Source: Thermophagus sp052400625 (lineage in GTDB: Bacteria; Bacteroidota; Bacteroidia; Bacteroidales; Marinilabiliaceae). Taken from it: a stretch of 49,900 bases of DNA. The notes under the pieces are model-generated. The model saw only the letters and a program-made list of their open reading frames with translations, did no database searches and was not told the origin of the DNA. Within the stretch, counting starts at the first letter, position 1. Every line of letters starts with the position of its first letter. Both the position numbers and the translations under genes were made by a program. Below are positions 19,506-28,666 of the stretch, in pieces. The stretch lies in assembly GCA_052400625.1 (NCBI GenBank), contig JBQTGH010000018.1. One strand, 5' to 3'.

Positions 19506-20198
19506 TTATAATTTAATAACACGTTCCTGTCCGTTAATCTGATCTGAATCGTCCCGAAACCGGTAATTAAAAGCACCTTTTTTGGATTCCGTTGTATTTT
19601 TGGTATTGGTTTTTTCAAGAACATTTAGAGAAAGCACTTTCTTTCTGAAATTTCCCGGATCCAATTCCCTCTGATAAATGGCCTCATATAATCGTCGAAG
19701 TTGCATCAGCGTAAATTTATCGGGCAACAATTCCTTCCCCACCAGTTCCAAACTTGCTTTCATTTGCAACCGTTCTTTAGCTTTGCGCACAATTTCCTGA
19801 TGGTCAAAAATCAAAGACGGTATTTCATTAACAGGCCACCATTGAGCCCCATTATTTTTGACCTTTTCTGCATCGTGTTGATCAATCCTAATAAGCGCAT
19901 AAAAGGCCACGGATACAACTCGTGCGGCAGGATCCCTGTCCACTTCTGAAAAAGCTTGAACCTGCTCCAAATAGATATCTTTTAAACCGGTGGTATGCTC
20001 CAATACTCTAATCGCAGCCATTTCAAGAGTCTCGTCATTTCCACAAAATCCGCCCATCAGTGACCAGCCTCCCTTTTGAGGCTCAAAGAGGCGGCGATGA
20101 AGCAGCAACTTGAGTTCATAATCTTCATATCCAAATATCACGCAATCAACTGCCAAATAATGCTTCGCATACCCTTTATATAAATCAGTTAATTCCAT
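19506..20198 (-). CDS. araR: Nudix-type transcriptional regulator of arabinose use (AraR-like)
   Basis: A 230-residue protein with an N-terminal Nudix fold and a C-terminal winged-helix region (FTLMQLRRLYEAIYQRELDPGNFRKKVLSL, about 155-190). The Nudix box (50-72) is degenerate. The expected R-E-hydrophobic-x-E-E-x-G reads RVLEHTTG, so all three catalytic acids are lost and the domain should be a ligand sensor, not a hydrolase. This is the architecture of the AraR repressor described in Bacteroides thetaiotaomicron, where arabinose releases DNA. It heads the araA-symporter-araD-araB operon and has a palindrome 67 nt upstream. The symbol is used by analogy with that system. Confidence 0.87.
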   Translation of the reverse strand: MELTDLYKGYAKHYLAVDCVIFGYEDYELKLLLHRRLFEPQKGGWSLMGGFCGNDETLEMAAIRVLEHTTGLKDIYLEQVQAFSEVDRDPAARVVSVAFYALIRIDQHDAEKVKNNGAQWWPVNEIPSLIFDHQEIVRKAKERLQMKASLELVGKELLPDKFTLMQLRRLYEAIYQRELDPGNFRKKVLSLNVLEKTNTKNTTESKKGAFNYRFRDDSDQINGQERVIKL

Positions 20199-20523
20199 TC
20201 TAATCTTTTATTTCTTATTCTTTTTCTTCCAGTAATTTTCTTCAATTTTGATGCGACTAAATTAAAAAGTATTTTCTACTTTTAAAATAGTTTTTAAAAA
20301 AAACTTTCATTTCAAGAACCATCAATCGAAATCTATTAATAATTCATATTTCAAAAACTATTAATATCCCTTTTAGGGTTTGAAAATTCTCGTACACTCT
20401 TATCAACCACATCACAAATAATTTTGGCGATAATCCTCCTAATCTCCCGATACGACGTTCACTTAACATGCTAAATCAACCTCAAATGGGATAGAAATGA
20501 ATTTTCCCCTGTTCGAATTAATT
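20199..20523. other. ara operon promoter region and end of sensor gene
   Basis: 325 bp, very AT rich, between the sensor stop and the araR start. The araR-proximal part (20199-20290) carries the putative operator. The rest shows no gene or clear terminator. Confidence 0.5.
20265..20283 (-). promoter_or_regulatory. Putative AraR operator overlapping the ara promoter
   Basis: Perfect inverted repeat AAAAGTA-TTTTC-TACTTTT (7-bp arms, 5-bp spacer). The symmetry continues outward as TTAAAAAGTA against TACTTTTAAA with one mismatch. On the transcribed strand the distal arm gives TACTTTTT, 7 of 8 to the Bacteroidota -7 consensus TAnnTTTG, so binding here would block initiation. It lies 67 nt before the regulator start. 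Function is inferred from symmetry and position. Confidence 0.5.
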
Positions 20524-23500
20524 TCAAATAGTTTTTTTCTTCTTTTTAATAAACTCACTTGGAGTTTCATGATAAAATTTCTTAAACACCCGGCTAAAAT
20601 ATTTTGGATCGTTAAACCCAACTTTATACGCCACTTCATTAACAGATGGGAGCCCATTACTTAAATACTCAAGGGATCTTTTCAACCGGTATACGGTGAT
20701 AAAATCATTGGGCGAAAGACCTGCTAATGCTTTTAGTTTTTTATACAGTAAACTTCTGGAAACAAACATCATTCTGGCAAAACTCTCCACACAGAAATCA
20801 GAATTCGTAAAATTCTCTTCCAATACTTTATTCGCTTTTTCTACAAATTGTTGATCAAGCAGGGAAAAGGAATCACATTCAATATTCTTCAGAGGAGTTT
20901 TGTTTTCAAATAGTGCCCGCAATTTTTTACGACTCTCAATTAAATTCTCAACCCTGGCTTCCAACAACTTCATGCTAAAAGGCTTAGAAACATAATCATC
21001 AGCACCACTCTTTATCCCTTCCAATTGATGTTCAATTAGGGTCCTGGCTGAAAGCAAAATGACCGGAATGTGACTTGTATAAAGATTGTTTTTAATCTGT
21101 TGACAAAGTTCGATACCATCCATCATCGGCATCATAATATCACTAATAATTAAATCAACTTGATTTTCCTTGGCAAAATCATAAGCCTCTTTACCATTAA
21201 TGGCCTCTACTACATTATAATTTAATTTTAATGAATCCCTGATAACTTTTCCCAATTCCCGATTATCCTCCACCACAAGAATCACCAGTTTATTTTCATC
21301 GGACTTTTCCAATATTTTCTTATCACTATTCATATCAGCCAATTCATCCCTGATAACTTTAACCTTATCTCGTATCTCATCCGATAAAAACAAAACTGAA
21401 TTTTTCTCATGTATTTGGTCGTATGAAAAACTATTGTAATCACATGGAATCTTGACGTTGAAGGAAGCTCCCCTTTTTATCCCATTTTCAACCCAAATTT
21501 TGCCATGCAGTGCTTCGGTTAATTCCTTTGTCAACGCCAAACCAATGCCACTGCCGGGAGCCCTTTGCAACATACGGCTATCCCGGTAGAAACGATCAAA
21601 AATCTTTTCGATTTTTTCCTCTTCAACTCCAGGTCCTGAATCGACTATATTAATGATAAGAACTTTCCCGGTTTTTTCTTCATCCACCTGTGCAAAAAAG
21701 GAAATCTCACCCCCCGATGGTGTAAATTTAAAAGCATTGGATAACAAATTATATAATATATTTTCCAGCTTTTCTCCATCATACCAATACTCTCCTGTCG
21801 GAATGTCAATATTGGACATATATTTAATCTTATGATCCAAGGCTAATCCATCAAAGGCATGAAATACTTCTTTCAAAAACAGGCCCAATTCCCCTTTCGA
21901 CGCTTTCACCTCCAATTTTCCGGCTTCTATCTTCCTAAAAGTTAAAAGCTGGTTAATTAGCATCAATAACCGTCTCGAATTTTTTTCAATAATTTTTAAT
22001 GAATGGTGAACCGATTCAGGCAACGAAGAATCTTCTAATAATTTTTCCAACGGGGCTAATATTAAGGTAAGCGGAGTTCGAAATTCATGAGACACGTTGG
22101 TAAAGAATCGAAGCCTTGATTGATTTATGGCCTTCACCTTTTTATTCAAGTCTATAAGCCTGTCACGTTGCTCCAGAATTTGTCGATTTTTAAGTTCCAG
22201 TTCGTTTTTCTGGCCTTCAATAAGTTTCTGACGATGCTCTAAAATGTTATTATTACTGGCCAACTCTTTTGCCTGAATAGTGAGCTGATCCTTTTGTTCT
22301 TGTATCTGTCGAGTACGTTCCTTGACCATATTTTCCAATGTCCTTTTCTGCATTCTCAACCGTCGGGTATGCTGCCGAGAATAAACCATTGACAAAACAA
22401 TAATCAAAGATAATAACAAGATTTTGAACCAGGTAGTTTGCCAAAATGGAGGGCGAACAATGAGTGTAATAACCTTTTCAGGGCTATTCCATTCTCCATC
22501 ACTGTTGGTAGCCTTCACTTTAAACTGATAGGTACCTCCCCCAAGATTGATATAATTGGCAAATCTCTGATTACTTTCAACTTCCACCCATTGTTTATCA
22601 ACTCCTTCTAATTTATAGGCATATTTAATCTTTTGAGGATGGAAATAATCTAAAGCAGTAAACTCAAAAGTAATTACATTATCCCTATAACTGAGTGAGA
22701 CCAAATCTGTATGACAGATATTCTTTTTTAAAACTTTTTGATGATGTCTTACCTCCCCGGTTTTGAGAAGCTTATTAAAAATACGAAGCCCGGAAATGAA
22801 CACCTTAGGACGAAATGGGTAATCAGGAAAACTTCTGGGATTGAAATAATTCAGTCCATTAATATTTCCAAAATAGAGATATCCGTCTTCTGATTTACAG
22901 GCTGCCGACCAATAAAACTGGTTACTTAAAAGACCATCTTCCCGGAAATAATTAAAAAACAAGCCCTTTTCCTTATCAAAACGTGATAAACCATGATCTG
23001 TGCTCATCCATAAACATCCGTTCTGATCTTCCAAAATTCCATAAACTACATTATTACAAAGACCCTGATTTGTATTATAATTAGTTATTTTCCAATCGTC
23101 TGTACCCATTGGTTGTATACATGACACACCATCACTGTATGTTCCTGCCCATATATTTCCTTCCCTGTCTTCATACAAACTAATCACATAATCTCCGGCC
23201 AGATTGTTCGACGATTTCTTATCTCTTTTACTGTAAAACGCCTTCACCATATTGTCACGGACCGTTTTTTCACCAGTAGCACCGATCATGGATGCAGGGA
23301 AACGGAACAATCCGTTCCTGGTTCCTACCCAATAATAGTTATTTCGATCTTTAAGCAAACACCCCACTTCTGTAATCTCCGACAAAGGGCCACTATCCAA
23401 AACAACAATTTTTTCACTACTCAAATCAAGTATTGCCATTTGCCCTTCAGTGCCTATCAGCAAAAATCCTTGCTCATCATACCAAATAGAAGAAACGAAA

Positions 23501-24897
23501 ACATTATAATCTTTTCCCAGCTCCGTTCCTTCGTCCGGTATAAATCTTTGAAAACTCCCATCCCCGAGCATCTTATTAATTCCGGATCCCCAAGTTCCAA
23601 CCCACAGATTTCCATTTCCATCTTTAATCAAGGCGGATACAAAATCGCTGGATAAACTGGTACTATCATCAGGTTGATAACGATAATGACGGAAACGTTT
23701 CTTTACCCGATCAATAGAGGTCAATCCACCTCCGGCCGTCCCTACCCACAAATTTTCGTCATCCAAATAAATTGAATTGACTGGCCCTTCAGACAATGAG
23801 TTTTGGTCTTTAATGTCATGATTGATAAAATAGAACGGCTTCTGGTAAAGATTAAAGTGATTAACACCTCCTTTTTCTGTACCAACCCATACATTTCCCT
23901 TTTCATCAGAAAACAAACTCCTTATAAATCGATTGTTTAATTTAAAATCTTCTGGGCCTTCCGCGGGAAAATGCACAAATCCCTCCCGCGCCGGGTCATA
24001 TATTTCAAGACCTCCCAAGGTTCCAATATAAATCGTTCCAAATTGATCACTTTCTATATCATTAATAGTACCATGACTCAGGTCATTGGAGGCATTTCCC
24101 GGAAAATACCATTGCCCTATTTCATTTTTTTTGTCAAATCTCATTACCCCATAAAAAGTCCCAACCCACAATTCATCTTTTGCGACATTATACAATAACG
24201 ACCTCACATCCATGTCACCTCCGGGGTAATCAACAGAAAACAAGCCACAATTGCCAGAGAGACCACTTTTAATATCTATAGTAAAAAGTCCTTGGCTACT
24301 CCCGCCTAACAATGTAGATTTATCGATCATCGTCATGGCATTAACAGATGGATTTTCAATCTGATTTACCACCACACTGTAATGATATACACGATATTCC
24401 CCTTTTTCTTTTTTGAGTTGAAACAAACCGTTTGAAAGAGTGCCAATCCACACATTTTCCAGCGAATCAACCAGTATTTTATTGATTCCAACAGGCAGGG
24501 TATCCGGAGTAAGGGGAAATACAGACACCTGATCCGTAATCAAATCAACGCATCCAAGCCCCTTATTGGTCCCAACCCACAAGCAGCCATCTGACGTCAC
24601 ATCCAATGACTTTATTAAATTGGACGGTAAGTGGTCCTTCCCATATATCTGAAAAGAATAACCATCATATCGCGCCAAACCGTTTCCTGTACCAAACCAG
24701 ATAAAACCAAATGGATCTTTCAGTATATCATTGACGGTATTTTGTGGTAGTCCATCATCATTGGTAATATAATTTACATGAGAAGGGAAGTATTTATTTC
24801 GAACACTTAACGCCACACTTTCCTTTGCCAGAAGCAAAAGCCCAACCAATAGCCCTACATTTTTTAATATGTTTGGTATACGAAATTTCATTGCCAA
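20524..24897 (-). CDS. Hybrid two-component system sensor/regulator (HTCS), arabinan-type context
   Basis: A 1457-residue one-protein two-component system. Order: signal segment (about 10-30), periplasmic beta-propeller repeats (Reg_prop; many copies of the pattern IWFGTGNGLARYD / LWVGTWGSGINK, about 40-735), Y_Y_Y domain (about 735-810, ending YQFKVKATNSDGEWN), one membrane helix (about 820-838), coiled coil (840-920), HisKA with H937 in SHEFRTP, HATPase with DSGPGVEEEKIEKIFDRF and GSGIGLALTKEL, receiver domain with phospho-acceptor D1253 in IISDIMMPMMDG, and an AraC-type DNA-binding domain to the C-terminus. Such proteins sense oligosaccharides in the periplasm and activate polysaccharide loci. 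Between the ara operon and a GH43 gene, arabino-oligosaccharides are the likely signal (inference). Confidence 0.95.
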   Translation of the reverse strand: MAMKFRIPNILKNVGLLVGLLLLAKESVALSVRNKYFPSHVNYITNDDGLPQNTVNDILKDPFGFIWFGTGNGLARYDGYSFQIYGKDHLPSNLIKSLDVTSDGCLWVGTNKGLGCVDLITDQVSVFPLTPDTLPVGINKILVDSLENVWIGTLSNGLFQLKKEKGEYRVYHYSVVVNQIENPSVNAMTMIDKSTLLGGSSQGLFTIDIKSGLSGNCGLFSVDYPGGDMDVRSLLYNVAKDELWVGTFYGVMRFDKKNEIGQWYFPGNASNDLSHGTINDIESDQFGTIYIGTLGGLEIYDPAREGFVHFPAEGPEDFKLNNRFIRSLFSDEKGNVWVGTEKGGVNHFNLYQKPFYFINHDIKDQNSLSEGPVNSIYLDDENLWVGTAGGGLTSIDRVKKRFRHYRYQPDDSTSLSSDFVSALIKDGNGNLWVGTWGSGINKMLGDGSFQRFIPDEGTELGKDYNVFVSSIWYDEQGFLLIGTEGQMAILDLSSEKIVVLDSGPLSEITEVGCLLKDRNNYYWVGTRNGLFRFPASMIGATGEKTVRDNMVKAFYSKRDKKSSNNLAGDYVISLYEDREGNIWAGTYSDGVSCIQPMGTDDWKITNYNTNQGLCNNVVYGILEDQNGCLWMSTDHGLSRFDKEKGLFFNYFREDGLLSNQFYWSAACKSEDGYLYFGNINGLNYFNPRSFPDYPFRPKVFISGLRIFNKLLKTGEVRHHQKVLKKNICHTDLVSLSYRDNVITFEFTALDYFHPQKIKYAYKLEGVDKQWVEVESNQRFANYINLGGGTYQFKVKATNSDGEWNSPEKVITLIVRPPFWQTTWFKILLLSLIIVLSMVYSRQHTRRLRMQKRTLENMVKERTRQIQEQKDQLTIQAKELASNNNILEHRQKLIEGQKNELELKNRQILEQRDRLIDLNKKVKAINQSRLRFFTNVSHEFRTPLTLILAPLEKLLEDSSLPESVHHSLKIIEKNSRRLLMLINQLLTFRKIEAGKLEVKASKGELGLFLKEVFHAFDGLALDHKIKYMSNIDIPTGEYWYDGEKLENILYNLLSNAFKFTPSGGEISFFAQVDEEKTGKVLIINIVDSGPGVEEEKIEKIFDRFYRDSRMLQRAPGSGIGLALTKELTEALHGKIWVENGIKRGASFNVKIPCDYNSFSYDQIHEKNSVLFLSDEIRDKVKVIRDELADMNSDKKILEKSDENKLVILVVEDNRELGKVIRDSLKLNYNVVEAINGKEAYDFAKENQVDLIISDIMMPMMDGIELCQQIKNNLYTSHIPVILLSARTLIEHQLEGIKSGADDYVSKPFSMKLLEARVENLIESRKKLRALFENKTPLKNIECDSFSLLDQQFVEKANKVLEENFTNSDFCVESFARMMFVSRSLLYKKLKALAGLSPNDFITVYRLKRSLEYLSNGLPSVNEVAYKVGFNDPKYFSRVFKKFYHETPSEFIKKKKKTI

Positions 24898-25478
24898 ATA
24901 AATGCTGAATCAAAAATCCAAAATTAATTTTATTTTCGTAATAAAAGTACAATTCACTTTAAAAACACTTTGCAAAGAAAAAAAAACCACACAATATTTT
25001 CCACAGTTACCACATAAAATCAACAAGCGTCGCCCTATCAAAACCAAAAATCCTCTCTTCACCTGATTGGATACCATATTTTTGTTTAATCATGAGGCAG
25101 AGAATAAAGGGGAACCTAATCCTTTCATTTCATCAGGATAAAAATTGGTTCATCCATTGGTCGGATGGAACTCGCATGACCATTAGTTTATGCATATTCT
25201 TGTTGTGACCATCTCACATTGTCATGCTCGTTTCATTCTTGACCAACGAATAATGACATAATATGTATAACCTCCCTATGTTCATGAAAACAAGAACATT
25301 CAAAAAAAAGTCATATTCATTTTTGTGTAAAAAATTATAAAACATTAATCGATTGAAAAACGCTTCTACCTACTCAGACAAATTAACATTTAGAATAACC
25401 TTCATGCCAGGTTCATTTCATTTGAACATCAACCTAACCTTTTTATAGAAAAAATTAGTGCCGTTAAATCTAATGCTC
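24898..25478. other. Divergent intergenic region between HTCS and GH43 genes
   Basis: 581 bp holding copy A of the dispersed structured repeat (minus strand, 25165-25236) and presumably promoters for both flanking genes. At 25133 on the minus strand the repeat's usual downstream ATG is followed at once by AAA TGA, so no protein is made there. No other gene seen. Confidence 0.55.
25165..25236 (-). repeat. Dispersed structured repeat, copy A (72 bp)
   Basis: Reads ATGAAACGAGCATGACAATG... to ...GCGAGTTCCAT on the minus strand and has the same length as copy B. Inner hairpin TGACAAT-gtgag-ATGGTCA (6 of 7 pairs). Long-range pair GCATGAC with GTCATGC. Similarity continues 3' for about 32 nt (GACCAATG, AATTTT, GATGAAA) as in copies B and D. 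Confidence 0.8.
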
Positions 25479-26966
25479 ATGAAACTATCATCTTTTATTA
25501 ATTCAACCTTCCCTCTAATTATCATTGCGTTAATGTCGGGATGCATTTCGGACACAAAACCCAATAAAAAATCCCTCGCCTCTGGGCAAAATCCCTATAA
25601 CGATGATTATTCACAATACACCTCATTAAGCCATAGACATATGTGGGGGACTTATAATGTGCATGATCCTTCCATTATTAAAAGTGGCGATACTTATTAT
25701 ATGTACTCCACTGATGCCATTTTCAAACCCATGGGAGTAAAATTCAACGATGACACCATCCAACCCGGCAATATTCAAATAAGAAGTTCACACGACTTAA
25801 TTAATTGGAAATTCGAAGGTTGGGCACTTACAGAAATACCTAAAGAGGCCGTAATGCATGTCCGCAATAACAACCACGGAAAAGGGGCCACAAATATGTG
25901 GGCCCCTCATGTCAAGAAGGTAGGCCATGAATTCAGAATGTACTATTCGGTCTCTGCTTTTGGCACCAACTCTTCATTCATTGGTCTGGCAACCTCAACA
26001 CATCCCCTTGGACCATGGAAAAACAAAGGGTGTGTAGTAAAAACCATTCCGGTTAATAAAATGAATGCCATCGATCCATCTGTAATCACGGATGTAAAAA
26101 ATGGAAGAATGTGGATGCATTATGGATCCTACTTTGGCGGCCTCTATTGTGTCGAATTGGATCCCCAAACCGGATTCACTATGAAAAAAGAAGACCACGG
26201 TCATCTGGTTGCTTCACGAGCCAACCTGAAAACTCACAACCTCGAGGCCCCCGAAATAATTTACAATCCAAAACAGGAAAAATATTATCTTTTTGTCTCT
26301 TATGACGCTTTATTCACTTATTACAATGTCCGTGTAGGCAGAGCCGATCAGCCTCAGGGACCGTTTTATGACTACTTTGGTAATGACATGAAAGATACCA
26401 CAGACAATTTCCCTGTACTTACTCATAGCTACCAATTCGGAAATCATAAGGGATGGTCGGGAAACGGACATTGCGGCATTCTTAATGACGACGGAAAATA
26501 CTATATGGTTCATCAGGGAAGACTTGCCCCCTCCAATCTGATGATGTTACTGCACGTTAGAGAATTATTCTGGCTTCCTGACGGATGGCCTGTGGTCTCA
26601 CCCGAAAGATATGCAGGCGTAAAAAAAAGCCAAATAACCGCACGCGATATCCCCGGACAATGGGAAATTATTCAGATGGAGGAAAAAGCTCCCTTGTCTG
26701 AACTCTGGCAAGGACAAATCCCTCCCGGTGGTTGGAAATACACATCAAAAGCCTTCAACGTGGCGGACACTGTTCAGTTCCTGGCCAATGGTTCGACCAA
26801 TTCACACTTCTCAAAATCGTGGAAAATCAAAAACAACCTATTGTATATCAACAATTACCCCCATGTCGTTTTTAAAGGCTGGGATTGGGAAAATAAAAAT
26901 TACACGATTCTTTTTTCAGGAATTTCCGAAAATGGGTTCTCTTTTTGGGGAAAAAAGATAAATTAG
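25479..26966 (+). CDS. GH43 family arabinanase-like lipoprotein
   Basis: A five-bladed-propeller glycoside hydrolase of 495 residues, exported as a lipoprotein (LMSGC with Cys22). YNVHDPSIIKSGDTYYMYST carries the catalytic base D63; MNAIDPSVITD carries the transition-state Asp; EAPEIIYNPKQEKYYLF carries the general acid Glu. GWSGNGHCGIL with HQGR resembles endo-1,5-alpha-L-arabinanases. A C-terminal beta domain (about 385-495, from GQWEIIQM) follows the propeller. It probably cuts arabinan chains at the cell surface or in the periplasm and feeds the adjacent ara operon. I chose the ATG at 25479, which gives a compact lipoprotein signal, over the upstream GTG at 25458. Endo- versus exo-activity is not certain. 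Confidence 0.9.
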   Translation: MKLSSFINSTFPLIIIALMSGCISDTKPNKKSLASGQNPYNDDYSQYTSLSHRHMWGTYNVHDPSIIKSGDTYYMYSTDAIFKPMGVKFNDDTIQPGNIQIRSSHDLINWKFEGWALTEIPKEAVMHVRNNNHGKGATNMWAPHVKKVGHEFRMYYSVSAFGTNSSFIGLATSTHPLGPWKNKGCVVKTIPVNKMNAIDPSVITDVKNGRMWMHYGSYFGGLYCVELDPQTGFTMKKEDHGHLVASRANLKTHNLEAPEIIYNPKQEKYYLFVSYDALFTYYNVRVGRADQPQGPFYDYFGNDMKDTTDNFPVLTHSYQFGNHKGWSGNGHCGILNDDGKYYMVHQGRLAPSNLMMLLHVRELFWLPDGWPVVSPERYAGVKKSQITARDIPGQWEIIQMEEKAPLSELWQGQIPPGGWKYTSKAFNVADTVQFLANGSTNSHFSKSWKIKNNLLYINNYPHVVFKGWDWENKNYTILFSGISENGFSFWGKKIN

Positions 26967-27095
26967 TGTTTTGAAAAGTAATTCATACTCATAAAAACAC
27001 AAATCTGGTCCTGTTGCGCATTGTACATTCTTTTTCACAGGAAAATTCGGTTTTCAAAATGTACAATTAAGTGGGACATAAAATTAACTTACATT

Positions 27096-28208
27096 ATGAA
27101 GAAAAAACAGCTGTTAATCTCAGCCGGATTCATCCTCACCTTAGGGTTCTTTAGTTGCGAGGCGCCATTAAAACCCGGCATAGAACAAAACAAATGGGGA
27201 AATCTGCCCAATGGTGAACCGGTAAACCTTTACAAGCTCACCAGCACAACCGGCTTGGAAGTTAAAATTACGGATTTTGGAGGAGTCATTACTTCGATCA
27301 AAACACCGGACAAAAATGGCATCAAAAAAAATGTTGTGTTAGGATTCGACTCCATTGATCCTTATCTGAAAGGAAGAAATTTCTTTGGCGCGCTAATTGG
27401 TCGCTACGGGAACAGAATTGCTAAAGGGCAATTTACGCTCAACGACAGCACATACCAACTTTCAACAAACGACGGAGTGAACCATTTACATGGGGGCACC
27501 AATGGCTTCGATCAGAAACTATGGGATGCCGAACCCATTCACGATCCGGTGGCGCCAGCCCTTAAGCTCAGTTATTTTAGCAAAGACGGCGAAGAAGGCT
27601 ATCCCGGAAATTTGAAGGTTACAGTGATTTATACCCTTAAAGCCGACAGCCTGTTTATCGAATACTCGGCAAAATCGGATAAATCCACACCGGTGAATCT
27701 CACCAACCACGCCTTTTACAATCTTGGCGGTGAAGGCCTCATTCTGGATCATATACTGACCATAAATGCTGACCATTATACCCCGGTAGATTCAACATTG
27801 ATTCCCACAGGGGAAATTAAGCCGGTCAGCGATACCCCTTTCGATTTCACAATACCCTATGAAATCGGGGCACGCATTGATCAAGTATCCGGAGGATATG
27901 ACCATAATTTTGTTCTAAACAATAGTGAAAACGAAGGTTTAAATTTCGCAGCGCGTCTGGTTGACCCCCAATCCGGTCGATTCATGGAGATCTATACAGA
28001 AGAACCCGGATTACAATTCTATTCCGGTAATTTCCTGGATGGCTCTATCCAGTCCGGCGATTTTGTCTTTAGCCAATACTCAGCTCTTTGCCTGGAGACA
28101 CAACATTTTCCGGATTCACCCAACCATGACAACTTTCCTTCAACCATTCTCAATCCGGGGGAAAATTATAATACAAAGACAGTTATGGTATTTGGTGTCG
28201 AAAAATAA
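27096..28208 (+). CDS. Aldose 1-epimerase (mutarotase) lipoprotein
   Basis: A 370-residue galactose-mutarotase-like enzyme exported as a lipoprotein (TLGFFSC with Cys21). Family marks: VLGFDSIDPYLKGRNFFGALIGRYGNRIAKG, GVNHLHGGTNGFDQKLWD, NLTNHAFYNLGGEG with the catalytic His region, and CLETQHFPDSPNHDNFPS with the catalytic Glu region near the C-terminus. It interconverts alpha and beta anomers of sugars released outside the cytoplasm; here L-arabinose is the likely substrate because it follows the GH43 gene by 129 nt. The ATG at 27096 was chosen because the preceding 25 codons do not form a signal peptide. Confidence 0.92.
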   Translation: MKKKQLLISAGFILTLGFFSCEAPLKPGIEQNKWGNLPNGEPVNLYKLTSTTGLEVKITDFGGVITSIKTPDKNGIKKNVVLGFDSIDPYLKGRNFFGALIGRYGNRIAKGQFTLNDSTYQLSTNDGVNHLHGGTNGFDQKLWDAEPIHDPVAPALKLSYFSKDGEEGYPGNLKVTVIYTLKADSLFIEYSAKSDKSTPVNLTNHAFYNLGGEGLILDHILTINADHYTPVDSTLIPTGEIKPVSDTPFDFTIPYEIGARIDQVSGGYDHNFVLNNSENEGLNFAARLVDPQSGRFMEIYTEEPGLQFYSGNFLDGSIQSGDFVFSQYSALCLETQHFPDSPNHDNFPSTILNPGENYNTKTVMVFGVEK

Positions 28209-28666
28209 AAACGTGCCATACCGTCCATCTTAAAACTTTTAGTTTTACATCTCAAAATTGCGGCGTCGCAGAGAAAATTAATAGTCTTTAATTTTTATGG
28301 TTTTCCAATCAACAAGAATCAAAACTATATAACACTCTGCGGCACTGCATTTTTGAGATTCTTTTTTTTATTAGTTACAACAATTCGTGACTCTCTTCTA
28401 TTATAGGCCCAGACTCCTCTAAAGTCCTAATTCAAAGCTCCCACCCCATTCTCCCTCAATTCCATCCGTACCGTAACTTCTCAAACAGGATAATAACGAC
28501 TAAGGTATTTTAATCAACCTCCCCTCCTCCACCATTTATATATCTCTTGGTTATCATTTTCCAATAAATTAAGTTTGCACTCTTTAATATTTTGGTCCGC
28601 ACAATGACCATTCATCGGACCATAAGGGCACAAATATTCACATCAAGAAACTAATTCATAAAAACA
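28209..28666. other. Intergenic region with long inverted repeat and short hairpin
   Basis: 458 bp between the mutarotase and the M48 peptidase. It contains the imperfect inverted repeat at 28249-28359 and a 7-bp hairpin TGGTCCG/CGGACCA at 28593-28622, 45 nt before the peptidase start. No gene seen. Confidence 0.55.
28249..28359. repeat. Imperfect inverted repeat with 25-bp arms
   Basis: Left arm 28249-28273 (ATCTCAAAATTGCGGCGTCGC then AGAG) and right arm 28335-28359 are inverted copies with about 4 mismatches, separated by 61 bp of AT-rich DNA. A TTCTTTTTTTTATT run follows the right arm. It could be a MITE-like element, an IS end relic or a very large terminator for the mutarotase gene. Confidence 0.6.

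Noticed and set aside
28593..28622. Hairpin TGGTCCG/CGGACCA upstream of the M48 gene as a member of the dispersed repeat family
   Set aside because: It shares only a short GACCA-like word with the family. The conserved GAGCATGAC and TATGTATAAAC parts are absent.
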